From: Phycisphaerae bacterium
Lineage (GTDB): Bacteria > Planctomycetota > Phycisphaerae > UBA1845
Direction of reading: 5' to 3'
NCBI GenBank assembly: GCA_029260195.1
Contig: JAJDDS010000062.1
Span: forward strand, 1 to 6,660
Length of the DNA stretch: 6,660 bases
The translations under genes and the position numbers were made by a program. The first letter of the stretch is position 1. Every line of letters begins with the position of its first letter. The notes beneath the pieces are model-generated. The model was not told where the DNA came from and made no database searches. It saw only the letters and a program-made list of their open reading frames with translations. Shown piece after piece: positions 1 to 6,536 of this stretch.

Positions 1-7
1 CCGATGT

Positions 8-63
8 CGAGCCACGGGATTCATCCCGCGCGGACGTCCGCGCGGACTGGAGTCCGCGGCTCG
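8..63 (-). repeat. Palindromic repeat, copy 1 (REP-like), downstream of the operon
   Basis: A 56-bp element bounded by inverted CGAGCC/GGCTCG ends. Inside are a perfect 20-bp palindrome (26-45, CCGCGCGGAC plus its complement) and a hairpin with 8-bp arms CGCGGACT/AGTCCGCG (41-48 and 51-58). Read on the minus strand it aligns along its whole length with copy 2 at 4217-4272, sharing CGGACT, CAGTCCGCGCGGAC and CCGCGCGG in order. It lies within the 100 bases after the last cytochrome stop. It could mark or stabilise the 3' end of the transcript, though no T-run follows it. Confidence 0.8.
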
Positions 64-100
64 GGACTCCGCCTCCGGTGGGGGGGATAAGCAGCGTTCG

Positions 101-1819
101 TCAGTCGCCGTAGGTCAGTTTGTCGTGGACCACGCCGTGGCAGGTCATCGTGCAACTGCCCGCAAGCTCGCCCAGGTCACGAAACTCGATGCGTCCGGTT
201 CTACGAAGCGGGCGGACAATTTCCAAATCGAAGTTGATCAGGTGCGTGTGATCGGATTGCCCCGCGCCGATGGGGCTGACGCCGTGCGGATCGTGGCAGG
301 CGGAGCAGGGCATGTTGTTGTCCCGAATGTGCACACTGTGTGTCGGGAAACTCTCATCCGCGAGGATGCTAGCCCGTCGGTGACACTTGTAGCACAGCGC
401 GTAGTCGTGGGCTGACTCGGGAGTGTCGTCGCGCACCGTGTAGTTGCGATCGAGGAGGAAGTCGTACACCGATCCGTGGGGTCCGTCCGGACCGCCGCCG
501 CCGGCGCGCGGGCCGTCGTCGTTGTTGTGGCAGTCCGTGCAACGAATCAGAGTCCCCCTCGGAATGCTCGGGTCGAGACTGACGCTCTCGCCGCTCGGAG
601 CGGACTCAGTGACGGGATGGAAGCTCGCGTTAGTGTTGCTGAACTTCAACCGCATGTTGGGCTGCTCCGCTTGGCGGGCGATCCGCCGCGATACCTCGAC
701 TGCTCCGTCGCCGTGACAGCGAAAACACACTTCATACTCGAATTGCGCCGCGCGCGTGTGACCGCCACCCAGCGTCACACCGGGCATCGACGCCATCGTC
801 GCTCCGATGGGAATGTACGCGTCCGCGTCCGTCGGCGCGGCGGCTGCGTGCGGGTTGTGACAGTCGGCGCACTCCACGTGCGGTTTCGCCCCCGTCCGCG
901 TCTCGATCGGATCATGCACGCCCGTGAAACGACGTGGGTCGTGGCTGCTTGTCTTGTCGAGTTCCGCCCGAATGTTGAAACCCGCCCCTTGCCCGTCGTG
1001 GCAGCTCAGACAGTTTTCCTCCTCGTTCCGGAAAATGAGTAGCCGCTCGCGCCCACCCGCCGAGTGGCTTCGGTGGCAGGACCTGCATGCGTTCTTCGCG
1101 ACTGTACCGAACGCCCATTCCGCCGACGCCGTTCGCGGAACATCGCGATCGGATTGACTGTGCGCCGACGCCGTCCAACCGGTCATGTCGTGGCACGCGA
1201 TGCACAACGCGCCGAACTCGTCGGTCAGGGTCAGGAACTTCCGGTACTTGTTGTGATGGGCGTCGTGGCAGGCGGTGCATTGCAATTCGCCCGACGCATC
1301 GAGCACCAACTCCGCTGGCAGGGTCGCCGGACTTCTGAGCTGTCGATCGGACGCAGCCAACCCCCCTGTATACTGAAAACTGATCGGGTGATCGTCGGAG
1401 AGATCGGTGCCGAGGTTGGAAAGACCGGCAGGTATGTAGTCGCCGCCCGACATGCGAATCCGATCGGACCGGCTCAACACACGCCCCAGCGCGATCGTCC
1501 CATCGTGGCAGCTCAAGCAGAGCTTGCTTGCCCCGGTCGGCTGGCCGGGTGAGGCGTCCAATGTTGAGGAACGGTAGATCTTGTAGTTGGCGATCGGAAT
1601 CTCGCGATTCCAGAGCGGTCTGGCGCCGGCGGTGTTGTGGGGAGCGTGGCAGAAAACGCACACTTCCTCCTCGGACTCAGCCCGCGTTTCACCCGGGCCG
1701 CTGACGGATAGGTTGTGGACAGTCTCGACGACGCGCTGTTGAGCAGCCGCGTTCAACACGGCGCCGGTGAACGCGGCGGCTGCGATTCCGATCAGGTGGT
1801 AGCTTGATGACTGACGCAT
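101..1819 (-). CDS. Secreted dodecaheme c-type cytochrome with N-terminal OmcE-like module
   Basis: The 572-residue product has a Sec signal peptide (1-26, ending NAAA before Gln27) and no lipobox. Eleven CXXCH motifs start at residues 54, 101, 181, 206, 245, 270, 317, 365, 427, 476 and 505. A twelfth site, CTMTCH (556-561), has three residues between the cysteines. Residues about 27-210 match the tetraheme protein of this operon block by block: HNL, CxxCHxPHN, LWN, SKLCLSCHDG, SNLGTDLxDDHPI, then two CXXCH. The remaining 360 residues add eight hemes of doubled-CXXCH style (VECADCHNPH, MPCSACHDPHG). This gives a long heme chain suited to moving electrons through the barrel or away from the surface. 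The start ATG lies 4 nt after the barrel stop; the nearest purine-rich site (GAGG, 1834-1831) is distant, so translation may be coupled. It is the last gene before a palindromic repeat. Heme binding is near certain; location and partner are inferred. Confidence 0.94.
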   Translation of the reverse strand: MRQSSSYHLIGIAAAAFTGAVLNAAAQQRVVETVHNLSVSGPGETRAESEEEVCVFCHAPHNTAGARPLWNREIPIANYKIYRSSTLDASPGQPTGASKLCLSCHDGTIALGRVLSRSDRIRMSGGDYIPAGLSNLGTDLSDDHPISFQYTGGLAASDRQLRSPATLPAELVLDASGELQCTACHDAHHNKYRKFLTLTDEFGALCIACHDMTGWTASAHSQSDRDVPRTASAEWAFGTVAKNACRSCHRSHSAGGRERLLIFRNEEENCLSCHDGQGAGFNIRAELDKTSSHDPRRFTGVHDPIETRTGAKPHVECADCHNPHAAAAPTDADAYIPIGATMASMPGVTLGGGHTRAAQFEYEVCFRCHGDGAVEVSRRIARQAEQPNMRLKFSNTNASFHPVTESAPSGESVSLDPSIPRGTLIRCTDCHNNDDGPRAGGGGPDGPHGSVYDFLLDRNYTVRDDTPESAHDYALCYKCHRRASILADESFPTHSVHIRDNNMPCSACHDPHGVSPIGAGQSDHTHLINFDLEIVRPLRRTGRIEFRDLGELAGSCTMTCHGVVHDKLTYGD

Positions 1820-1823
1820 GACG

Positions 1824-3833
1824 CTAAAAACCTCGCTTCACGTGGACGAATAGCGCCGACCCATCGTTACGCGTGAAATCGTCCTCGAACTCGGTGCGCT
1901 CGAAGCTGACCCGGATCTCGGTCGAGCGCACGATCCACTCCATTGCGAGTGACAGATCGACCCCGTCGGTATCGCGCGACGCCGAGTCCTCGCCATTGCG
2001 ATACACCATCGCCCCCTCGACCGAGAAATTGCGCGTGATCGGGTGGCGGTAACGACCCTCCAGCGTCCAAAGCCGGACTCGGCGATCCTGCGGTGCGCGG
2101 TGACGCGTATCCGTCCATCGGGCGTGCAAACTGGTCTGGGCGCCGGAGTCAAAACTGTGGGTGTACGACGCCCCGACGCGCGACGTTTGGAACGGATTAA
2201 CGCTGGAGTCGTGATCTTCGTGTTCAGCGAAGAAACTCAGCGCGGACTTGCGGTATTCGACCCCGATCGTGTGGGCCGTAATATCCTCCGCCAACGCGCC
2301 GGTGGCGCCGGACGGCGACAACGACTGGTCCTGTCGCTCAAACCGATAGTACGGCGTCAGCCCAAAGTCAAACTCCTGCCGAATGTCGAAACTGTGACGC
2401 GCCGTGTCCAGCTCAAAATCACCGCCGAGCGTGAACTGATAGTCGACAAGCACGGTCTCATCGTCGGATATCCGTCCCGTCGCGACCCTCTCGATCTCCA
2501 CCCGATCGCCGATCACTCGAACCGTGTAGTCCGGGCCACGCCGATAGAGCGTCACGCGATCCTCCGCACGCACCGTGATCGACGCCACGTTGACAATGCG
2601 ATTGCCGAGCGTAAGCGGCCGGGGGTCTTGAAATGTCCGCGTTTCGTCGATCACTTCGACCGCCTGCTCGCTGCCCCGATTCCGGTTGCGTTCGGCGCGG
2701 AATCGGTAGTCGGCGCGCAGCACACCCCACCGGTTCTGCTTGTGATAGTTGAGGACAGCCTGACCACCCCATCGCGTGATCGCAAGATCCGGCTCGAACT
2801 CCTGTTGGCGCGCGAAGGCACGGAGCAATAGCGTCTGGCTGTCGAACATCTTGTGTCGCACCGATCCGCTGACACGAAATGACCGCTCCTCGATATCCGC
2901 CACCTCGGGCGATCGGTTTCCCCTGGCGCGGTCCTGATACTCGAATTCGACACGGGATTCGAGCGTATCCGAATGGTCCAACCGCAGAACCTCCCGCCAC
3001 CTCAGGCGGTCGATGTCAATAGTGCCGCGCTGATCCAGGTAGAACACGTCGGACCGCAAGTTGTGGCGCCCCCGGTCACCAAACTCGAAATGGTGGCCGA
3101 GCGTGACCTCGTCCGCGTCGTACCGCAGATCGAACGGCTGTTCGTCCACCGAGTGGCGATCGTACACGAAGGACAACCGAGCCCGATCGCTGAAATGATA
3201 CGCGGTCTCGAATCTTAACTGCGTGTTCTTTTGTCTCCCACTGCTCTCGATCTCGCCACCCGAGTACAACGGGTCCAACTCGGAGTCCGTATGCGTGAAT
3301 CGAAGGCTCGTCGGCGTCTTCTCACTGACATACTGCCAAGTCATTCCGTAGCTGGTTGTTGTCGTTTCGAGGCTGGGGAGGAACGGACGCGGCACGATCC
3401 CCCGGCGGCGATGAGCGAACAGCGACGCCGGTGTGTTTCTGTTCTTGAACAACTGTCCATCCAGATCGAATTCGAACACGTTCCCGCTACTGCGCGCGTC
3501 CCGGCGCACGCCGTCGACCTCGTCCTCGAACCGCTCCTGCACCAACCCGAACACTCCTGCCAGCCCAAACTCGAAAATGTTCGGATGCAGTACCGACCCG
3601 TCAGCCTCCAGGGTCAGGCGCTCCTCGAAGATAACCTCGTCTGAGCGCGTTTCGTTCGTGCTAATCTTCGATTCCAAATCCCGGGTCCGCTGTCTGGCTA
3701 CGAAATCCAGATGCCCACCGACGCGGGTCAGGTCCAGCGACTTGATACCCATAGCCTCATCCCTCGGGGAGACGCAACCGGCAACCCACGCAACGCTGGC
3801 TACGCACAATACAAGCGCGGCACTCCGTCTCAT
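1824..3833 (-). CDS. Outer-membrane beta-barrel protein, putative porin of a porin-cytochrome conduit
   Basis: The 669-residue product has no heme motif. From about residue 36 to the end it alternates polar and hydrophobic or aromatic residues in 8-12 residue strands separated by charged turns rich in D, R, E and N. It ends in ...ALFVHVKRGF, and a C-terminal Phe is the usual barrel-insertion signal. Size and composition fit the large porins (MtrB, PioB, OmbB or ExtB type) that enclose multiheme cytochromes. Sequence identity to a named one is not claimed. The N-terminus MRRSAALVLCVASVAWVAGC reads as a signal peptide with a lipobox (Cys20, the only cysteine of the mature part). Residues about 400-468 look different: VTLYRRGPDYTVRVIGD and ISDDETVLVDYQF resemble a small soluble beta domain set into the barrel. 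The ATG at 3833 overlaps the preceding TGA by four bases, and the dodecaheme gene starts 4 nt after this stop. The conduit role is inferred from its place between two cytochrome genes. Confidence 0.87.
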   Translation of the reverse strand: MRRSAALVLCVASVAWVAGCVSPRDEAMGIKSLDLTRVGGHLDFVARQRTRDLESKISTNETRSDEVIFEERLTLEADGSVLHPNIFEFGLAGVFGLVQERFEDEVDGVRRDARSSGNVFEFDLDGQLFKNRNTPASLFAHRRRGIVPRPFLPSLETTTTSYGMTWQYVSEKTPTSLRFTHTDSELDPLYSGGEIESSGRQKNTQLRFETAYHFSDRARLSFVYDRHSVDEQPFDLRYDADEVTLGHHFEFGDRGRHNLRSDVFYLDQRGTIDIDRLRWREVLRLDHSDTLESRVEFEYQDRARGNRSPEVADIEERSFRVSGSVRHKMFDSQTLLLRAFARQQEFEPDLAITRWGGQAVLNYHKQNRWGVLRADYRFRAERNRNRGSEQAVEVIDETRTFQDPRPLTLGNRIVNVASITVRAEDRVTLYRRGPDYTVRVIGDRVEIERVATGRISDDETVLVDYQFTLGGDFELDTARHSFDIRQEFDFGLTPYYRFERQDQSLSPSGATGALAEDITAHTIGVEYRKSALSFFAEHEDHDSSVNPFQTSRVGASYTHSFDSGAQTSLHARWTDTRHRAPQDRRVRLWTLEGRYRHPITRNFSVEGAMVYRNGEDSASRDTDGVDLSLAMEWIVRSTEIRVSFERTEFEDDFTRNDGSALFVHVKRGF

Positions 3834-4507
3834 GGAGCGCCATCCCTAACGGCGCCGGGAAGCAGGAAGTACCGCTCGTCACCGCCATGGGGATCGTGAC
3901 AGTCGATGCAACGCTCGATCTCGATCGTTGCGTGGTGCTCATCGGTTGACAACGCACCCGTCTCGTGACAACCGTAGCAGAGGGTCTGCGCGTCGGCGAT
4001 CAAGATCTTCTCGTACCGCGATTGGTGGTACGCATGACACGCCATGCACCCCTCGATCGCTACCGGTCCGTGCGTGAACTTCTTGCGCGGCGGATTCTCC
4101 GGATGGCACGAGCGACAAAGACCCTCGCGGACGCTACGAAGCAAACCGCCACCGCTGCCAACGTGACAGCCACCGCATCGGCTGTCTCGATACGCGGGGT
4201 GTGAGTAAACGACGCTCGAGCCTCGGACTTCAGTCCGCGCGGACCCCCGCGCGGATGGAAGTGCGCCGCTCGAGCGTACCCCACGCCCCAGATCAGCGGC
4301 AGCCGTATCGACACCCCCATCGAGCGCGGGCACGCCATCATAGAGAAACACCAAAGCGCGATGTACCGTTTCCCGCGAGCACGCCGCTGCGCCGCACAGC
4401 GCAAACACCGCGATCGCCAGCCACGCCACCAGCCGCCACACGACGCGGTGATCCCCACGCCCCGACCGGCGTCCGAACTGCACCTGACGGAGTCGACGCA
4501 TCACCAC
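3830..4507 (-). CDS. Pentaheme c-type cytochrome lipoprotein
   Basis: Predicted lipid-anchored electron carrier of 225 residues. A hydrophobic run (26-42) ends in GAAAC, so Cys43 is the likely lipidated residue. Next comes RALVFLYDGVP (50-60), a motif I recall from other outer-membrane cytochrome lipoproteins of such clusters. A linker (about 61-102) leads to five heme motifs: CGGCH (111-115), CRSCH (131-135), CMACH (154-158), CYGCH (177-181) and CIDCH (200-204). The doubled-CXXCH style (EGCMACHAYH, ERCIDCHDPH) is typical of bis-His multiheme chains. The start reads GTG-GTG-ATG (4507, 4504, 4501). GGAG at 4517-4514 best suits the GTG at 4507, and a GTG at 4441 would give a shorter, more ordinary lipoprotein signal. 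Residues 77-98 are encoded by a palindromic repeat (4212-4277) and look like inserted linker (RSSGALPSARGSARTEVRGSS). The stop overlaps the barrel start as ATGA, suggesting coupled translation and a shared complex. Confidence 0.92.
   Translation of the reverse strand: MVMRRLRQVQFGRRSGRGDHRVVWRLVAWLAIAVFALCGAAACSRETVHRALVFLYDGVPALDGGVDTAAADLGRGVRSSGALPSARGSARTEVRGSSVVYSHPAYRDSRCGGCHVGSGGGLLRSVREGLCRSCHPENPPRKKFTHGPVAIEGCMACHAYHQSRYEKILIADAQTLCYGCHETGALSTDEHHATIEIERCIDCHDPHGGDERYFLLPGAVRDGAP
4212..4277 (+). repeat. Palindromic repeat, copy 2, inside the pentaheme cytochrome gene
   Basis: The core at 4217-4272 matches copy 1 in reverse orientation. It is framed by 9-bp inverted ends, ACGCTCGAG (4212-4220) and CTCGAGCGT (4269-4277), for a total of 66 bp or 22 codons. 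Inside are the hairpin CGGACT-TC-AGTCCG (4224-4237) and two CCGCGCGG palindromes (4235-4242 and 4247-4254). It is read through in frame in the linker between the lipid anchor and the first heme. Confidence 0.8.
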
Positions 4508-4513
4508 GGTTCA

Positions 4514-4517
4514 CTCC
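4514..4517 (-). promoter_or_regulatory. Shine-Dalgarno site of the pentaheme lipoprotein gene
   Basis: GGAG on the minus strand lies six bases before GTG 4507, nine before GTG 4504 and twelve before ATG 4501. The spacing favours the first GTG. The site falls in the short gap after the NHL gene stop at 4532. Confidence 0.45.
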
Positions 4518-4531
4518 AGCCGTATCCACGG

Positions 4532-5723
4532 CTACGGTTCGCCCGAACGGGTCGCTCCATCGTCCCCGCCAGCCGATGCCTTCAGCGATTCCTCGACGTC
4601 CGGCGCTACAACCGGTGGGAGCGACGCGATTTGCGCCTGCGTAGGCCGATAGCCATCAGGGAACGAACCGAACGCGAAGACGCTGAGCTTGTGTCGCCCA
4701 TATTGGCTGCTGACGAACAGCAGATACTCGACGTCAAAATCCTCGTGAACGTAGTCCCTGAAGTAAGGAATCGAAGTCGTATCGATCGCGACCGTGGCTG
4801 GGAGCACCAGAGCGCCAGCCGTCTCACCCGCGCCGCCGAAGTGCATCAGCGTACGACCCTCGCTGTCGAAGAGCTGGACGATTTCTGTGGCTGCGTCCGC
4901 AACGTAGACGATACCGTCCGGCGCCACGCGCAACCCTCGAGGCCGCCCGAACTGTCCCAGAAGGTAGCCCGCCTGCCCCCGGGTCCACAATGGCGTCCCC
5001 TCGCGGGTCAGCTTCTGAACACGCCAATTCAGCGTATCACTGACATAGAGATTCCCTTCGCCGTCGAAACACAGACTGTTGGGGATTCTGAACTTCCCCG
5101 GCGCCTGCCCCTGACCGCCAAACGTCCGGTGGACGACCCCCGTCTTCCGGTCCATCACCACCACCTGCGGCGAATCGTCGTTGTCGAGCACGTATAGATC
5201 ATCGCCCCACAGAGCGACGTCCACCGGACGGCAAGGGTCCGGAACATCGAAGGCCGTCACGTACGTATCCTCAGGATCGAACACGACGATCTGCTTGCGC
5301 ACGGCGTCAGCCACGAATTTGTATCCAGCGGGATCGATGATCAGATGGATCGGCTTGCGAAGGCGCCCCGGACCCTCGACGCCCAGTGCGTCGAACGTGC
5401 GGTTCTTGAAGTCCATCCGGCAGAGTGCGGGCATCTGTGTATCGCAGACGTACACGACGCCATCCCGCACCGCCAGCCCGTACGGTTTGTTGAGCGTCGG
5501 TCGGTTGAGCGGATCATCCCCGAGCGCGAGCTTCACCACCCCGCTCACTGCGCCTTCGACCTGTTCGGCGCCACCGGCCGACGTCAGGAACTGGATTCTC
5601 GGTTCGGCGGGGGGGGGGTGGAAAAAGAACCAGCGGCCTGTCGCGCGCGCCGGACGTCGCACATCCCGCGACCCAAGCGAATCCGCACGCAACCATCACA
5701 CACGGACGCGCGCGACGACGCAC
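4532..5723 (-). CDS. NHL-repeat six-bladed beta-propeller lipoprotein, split by a frameshift at a C10 tract
   Basis: The body from 5618 down to 4532 encodes an NHL propeller. Six blade-like units of the form PxGLxxxxDGxxYVxDxxxxxVxxxD occur at about residues 77-105, 121-149, 163-188, 210-240, 256-286 and 306-350 of the restored protein. Such propellers act as extracytoplasmic scaffolds, and no catalytic motif is visible. In the body's own frame the N-terminus (TTG at 5692) gives no signal peptide. The neighbouring frame does: GTG at 5723 starts VRRRARPCVMVACGFAWVAGC, a positive n-region, hydrophobic core and VAGC lipobox with Cys21. That frame runs to LFPPPP and meets the body at AEPRIQFL. 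PPPP-x-x-PRIxxL is the usual start of the mature part in related NHL lipoproteins, as I recall them. The two frames join if the C run (5618-5609) is nine rather than ten, giving about 396 residues. The start is tentative because no strong ribosome site precedes it. It is either a sequencing error, a phase-variable gene or a recent mutation. The gene lies 47 nt after the tetraheme gene. Confidence 0.85.
5609..5618. repeat. Homopolymer G10 (C10 on the coding strand) at the NHL lipoprotein frameshift
   Basis: Ten consecutive G on the plus strand, the longest single-base run in the window; the next clear one is G7 at 80-86. On the coding strand it encodes the poly-proline stretch after the lipoprotein signal. 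With ten C the signal frame runs on into PRRTENP and is separated from the propeller. With nine the two join. Such tracts slip during replication and are also frequent sites of sequencing error. Confidence 0.95.
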
Positions 5724-5770
5724 CGACTCAGAAGCGTTCGTGCGGCGGGGATGACGCGTCGGGGGATACA

Positions 5771-6403
5771 CTACTTGTCATGGCACTCCAGACAGAGGGC
5801 ACTTTCCTCCATCGTCTGTCGAAGGAACATCCCCAGCGTGTTGTCATGCACCGTGTGACAGGATGCGCATTCAACGCGGTCCAGCCCATTGACGGAGACC
5901 ACCTTGACGGCCGTGAATGAACTCTTGTCGTTGTAACCGGTCAAGTCCGGCGGCGGGTATTCGATTCCGATCGGATGGTCGTCCCGAAGATCCGTCCCAA
6001 GATTGCTCGGCCGGTCTTCGTCGATCACCACGTTCGTGAAGAACTCGTCGTTACCGCCGAAGTCATCAATAGCTGTCGCACCGTCGTGGCAGCTTAAACA
6101 CAGCTTGCTCGATCCCTCGGGTTGCCCGCCCTGATTGCCCGCCATCGTCGTGTACATCTCGAACGTCTGATCGGTGATCGCGTGGTTCCAAATCACCTGA
6201 AACTCCCCGTTCTCGACGGACCGCGCGTTGTGCGGCGTGTGGCAGGGCAGGCAGACACGGTTCTGTGGGATGACCACGCCCCAGACGTCGAGTGTCGCTA
6301 GATTGTGCGGCGTGTTGATGATCTTGGACATGTCTTGCGCCGCCGCCTGTGCGGCCAACGTCGCGACAAAAACCGCCACGTACCCCCGGATTGCGAATCT
6401 CAT
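5771..6403 (-). CDS. Secreted tetraheme c-type cytochrome, OmcE-like (candidate filament subunit)
   Basis: Predicted exported electron carrier of 210 residues. The ATG at 6403 is chosen because GGAGAG (6413-6408) sits just upstream; an in-frame ATG at 6415 and a start at 6445 have no better site. Residues 1-22 form a Sec signal peptide (MRFAIRG, a hydrophobic stretch, then AQAAA before Gln23). Four heme motifs follow: CLPCH (51-55), CLSCH (102-106), CASCH (179-183) and CLECH (204-208), the last almost at the C-terminus. Non-motif histidines at 33, 58, 74, 143 and 186 are enough for bis-His ligation. The blocks TPHN, SKLCLSCHDG, SNLGTDLRDDHPIG and the end FLRxxxxxxxLCxxCHxK match my memory of the OmcE family of Geobacter, which polymerises into extracellular heme chains. 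It is the first gene after the promoter, with the NHL lipoprotein next. Heme binding is near certain; filament formation is inference. Confidence 0.93.
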   Translation of the reverse strand: MRFAIRGYVAVFVATLAAQAAAQDMSKIINTPHNLATLDVWGVVIPQNRVCLPCHTPHNARSVENGEFQVIWNHAITDQTFEMYTTMAGNQGGQPEGSSKLCLSCHDGATAIDDFGGNDEFFTNVVIDEDRPSNLGTDLRDDHPIGIEYPPPDLTGYNDKSSFTAVKVVSVNGLDRVECASCHTVHDNTLGMFLRQTMEESALCLECHDK

Positions 6404-6407
6404 CCGA

Positions 6408-6413
6408 CTCTCC
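6408..6413 (-). promoter_or_regulatory. Shine-Dalgarno site deciding the tetraheme cytochrome start
   Basis: GGAGAG on the minus strand is followed by TCGG and ATG at 6403, a good ribosome-site distance. It lies downstream of the alternative ATG at 6415, so it supports the shorter 210-residue protein. Confidence 0.65.
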
Positions 6414-6507
6414 ATCTGTCGATCGGTGTCACGCCTGACCGTCACCCGTGATCGAGCCGATTCCCCCCAACTCCAGCTACACGGACTCCGCCGGGAGCCC
6501 CGCTGGC

Positions 6508-6536
6508 ATTCTATCTGATGAAGCAGCTTTACTCAA
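6508..6536 (-). promoter_or_regulatory. Probable sigma70-type promoter for the operon
   Basis: On the minus strand TTGAGT (6536-6531) is followed by 17 bp and TAGAAT (6513-6508). That is 4/6 and 5/6 matches to the -35 and -10 consensus at the ideal spacing. Transcription would start near 6501, leaving a leader of about 98 nt before the tetraheme ATG. It lies in the most AT-rich part of the upstream region. No operator could be recognised. Predicted by eye only. Confidence 0.6.

Noticed and set aside
8..71. Palindromic repeat as a rho-independent terminator
   Set aside because: The hairpins are strong but no T-run follows on the minus strand, and the same element occurs inside a gene, so it is called a repeat only.
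476..1661. Open frames on both strands overlapping the 12-heme gene (476-1042 and 1064-1552 plus; 912-1661 minus)
   Set aside because: They are shadows of a gene carrying twelve heme motifs in one frame, and have no coherent features.
101..1819. CRISPR or tandem repeat pattern suggested by recurring TCGTGGCA / TGTGGCAG strings
   Set aside because: These are the complements of heme-motif codons (TGCCACGA type), irregularly spaced as expected for CXXCH motifs.
2043..2831. Long plus-strand open frame inside the barrel gene
   Set aside because: It is antisense to a gene with clear signal peptide and barrel pattern, and shows no motif or signal of its own; GC-rich sequence often leaves such frames open.
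4361..5858. Plus-strand open frames opposite the NHL and pentaheme genes (4361-5197 and 5181-5858)
   Set aside because: Arginine- and proline-rich composition, no domain pattern, and full overlap with well-supported minus-strand genes.
6482..6500. GGACTCCGCC near the promoter as a third repeat copy
   Set aside because: Only about ten bases match the sequence beside copy 1, and the CCGCGCGG palindromes and inverted ends are absent; chance in GC-rich DNA is likely.
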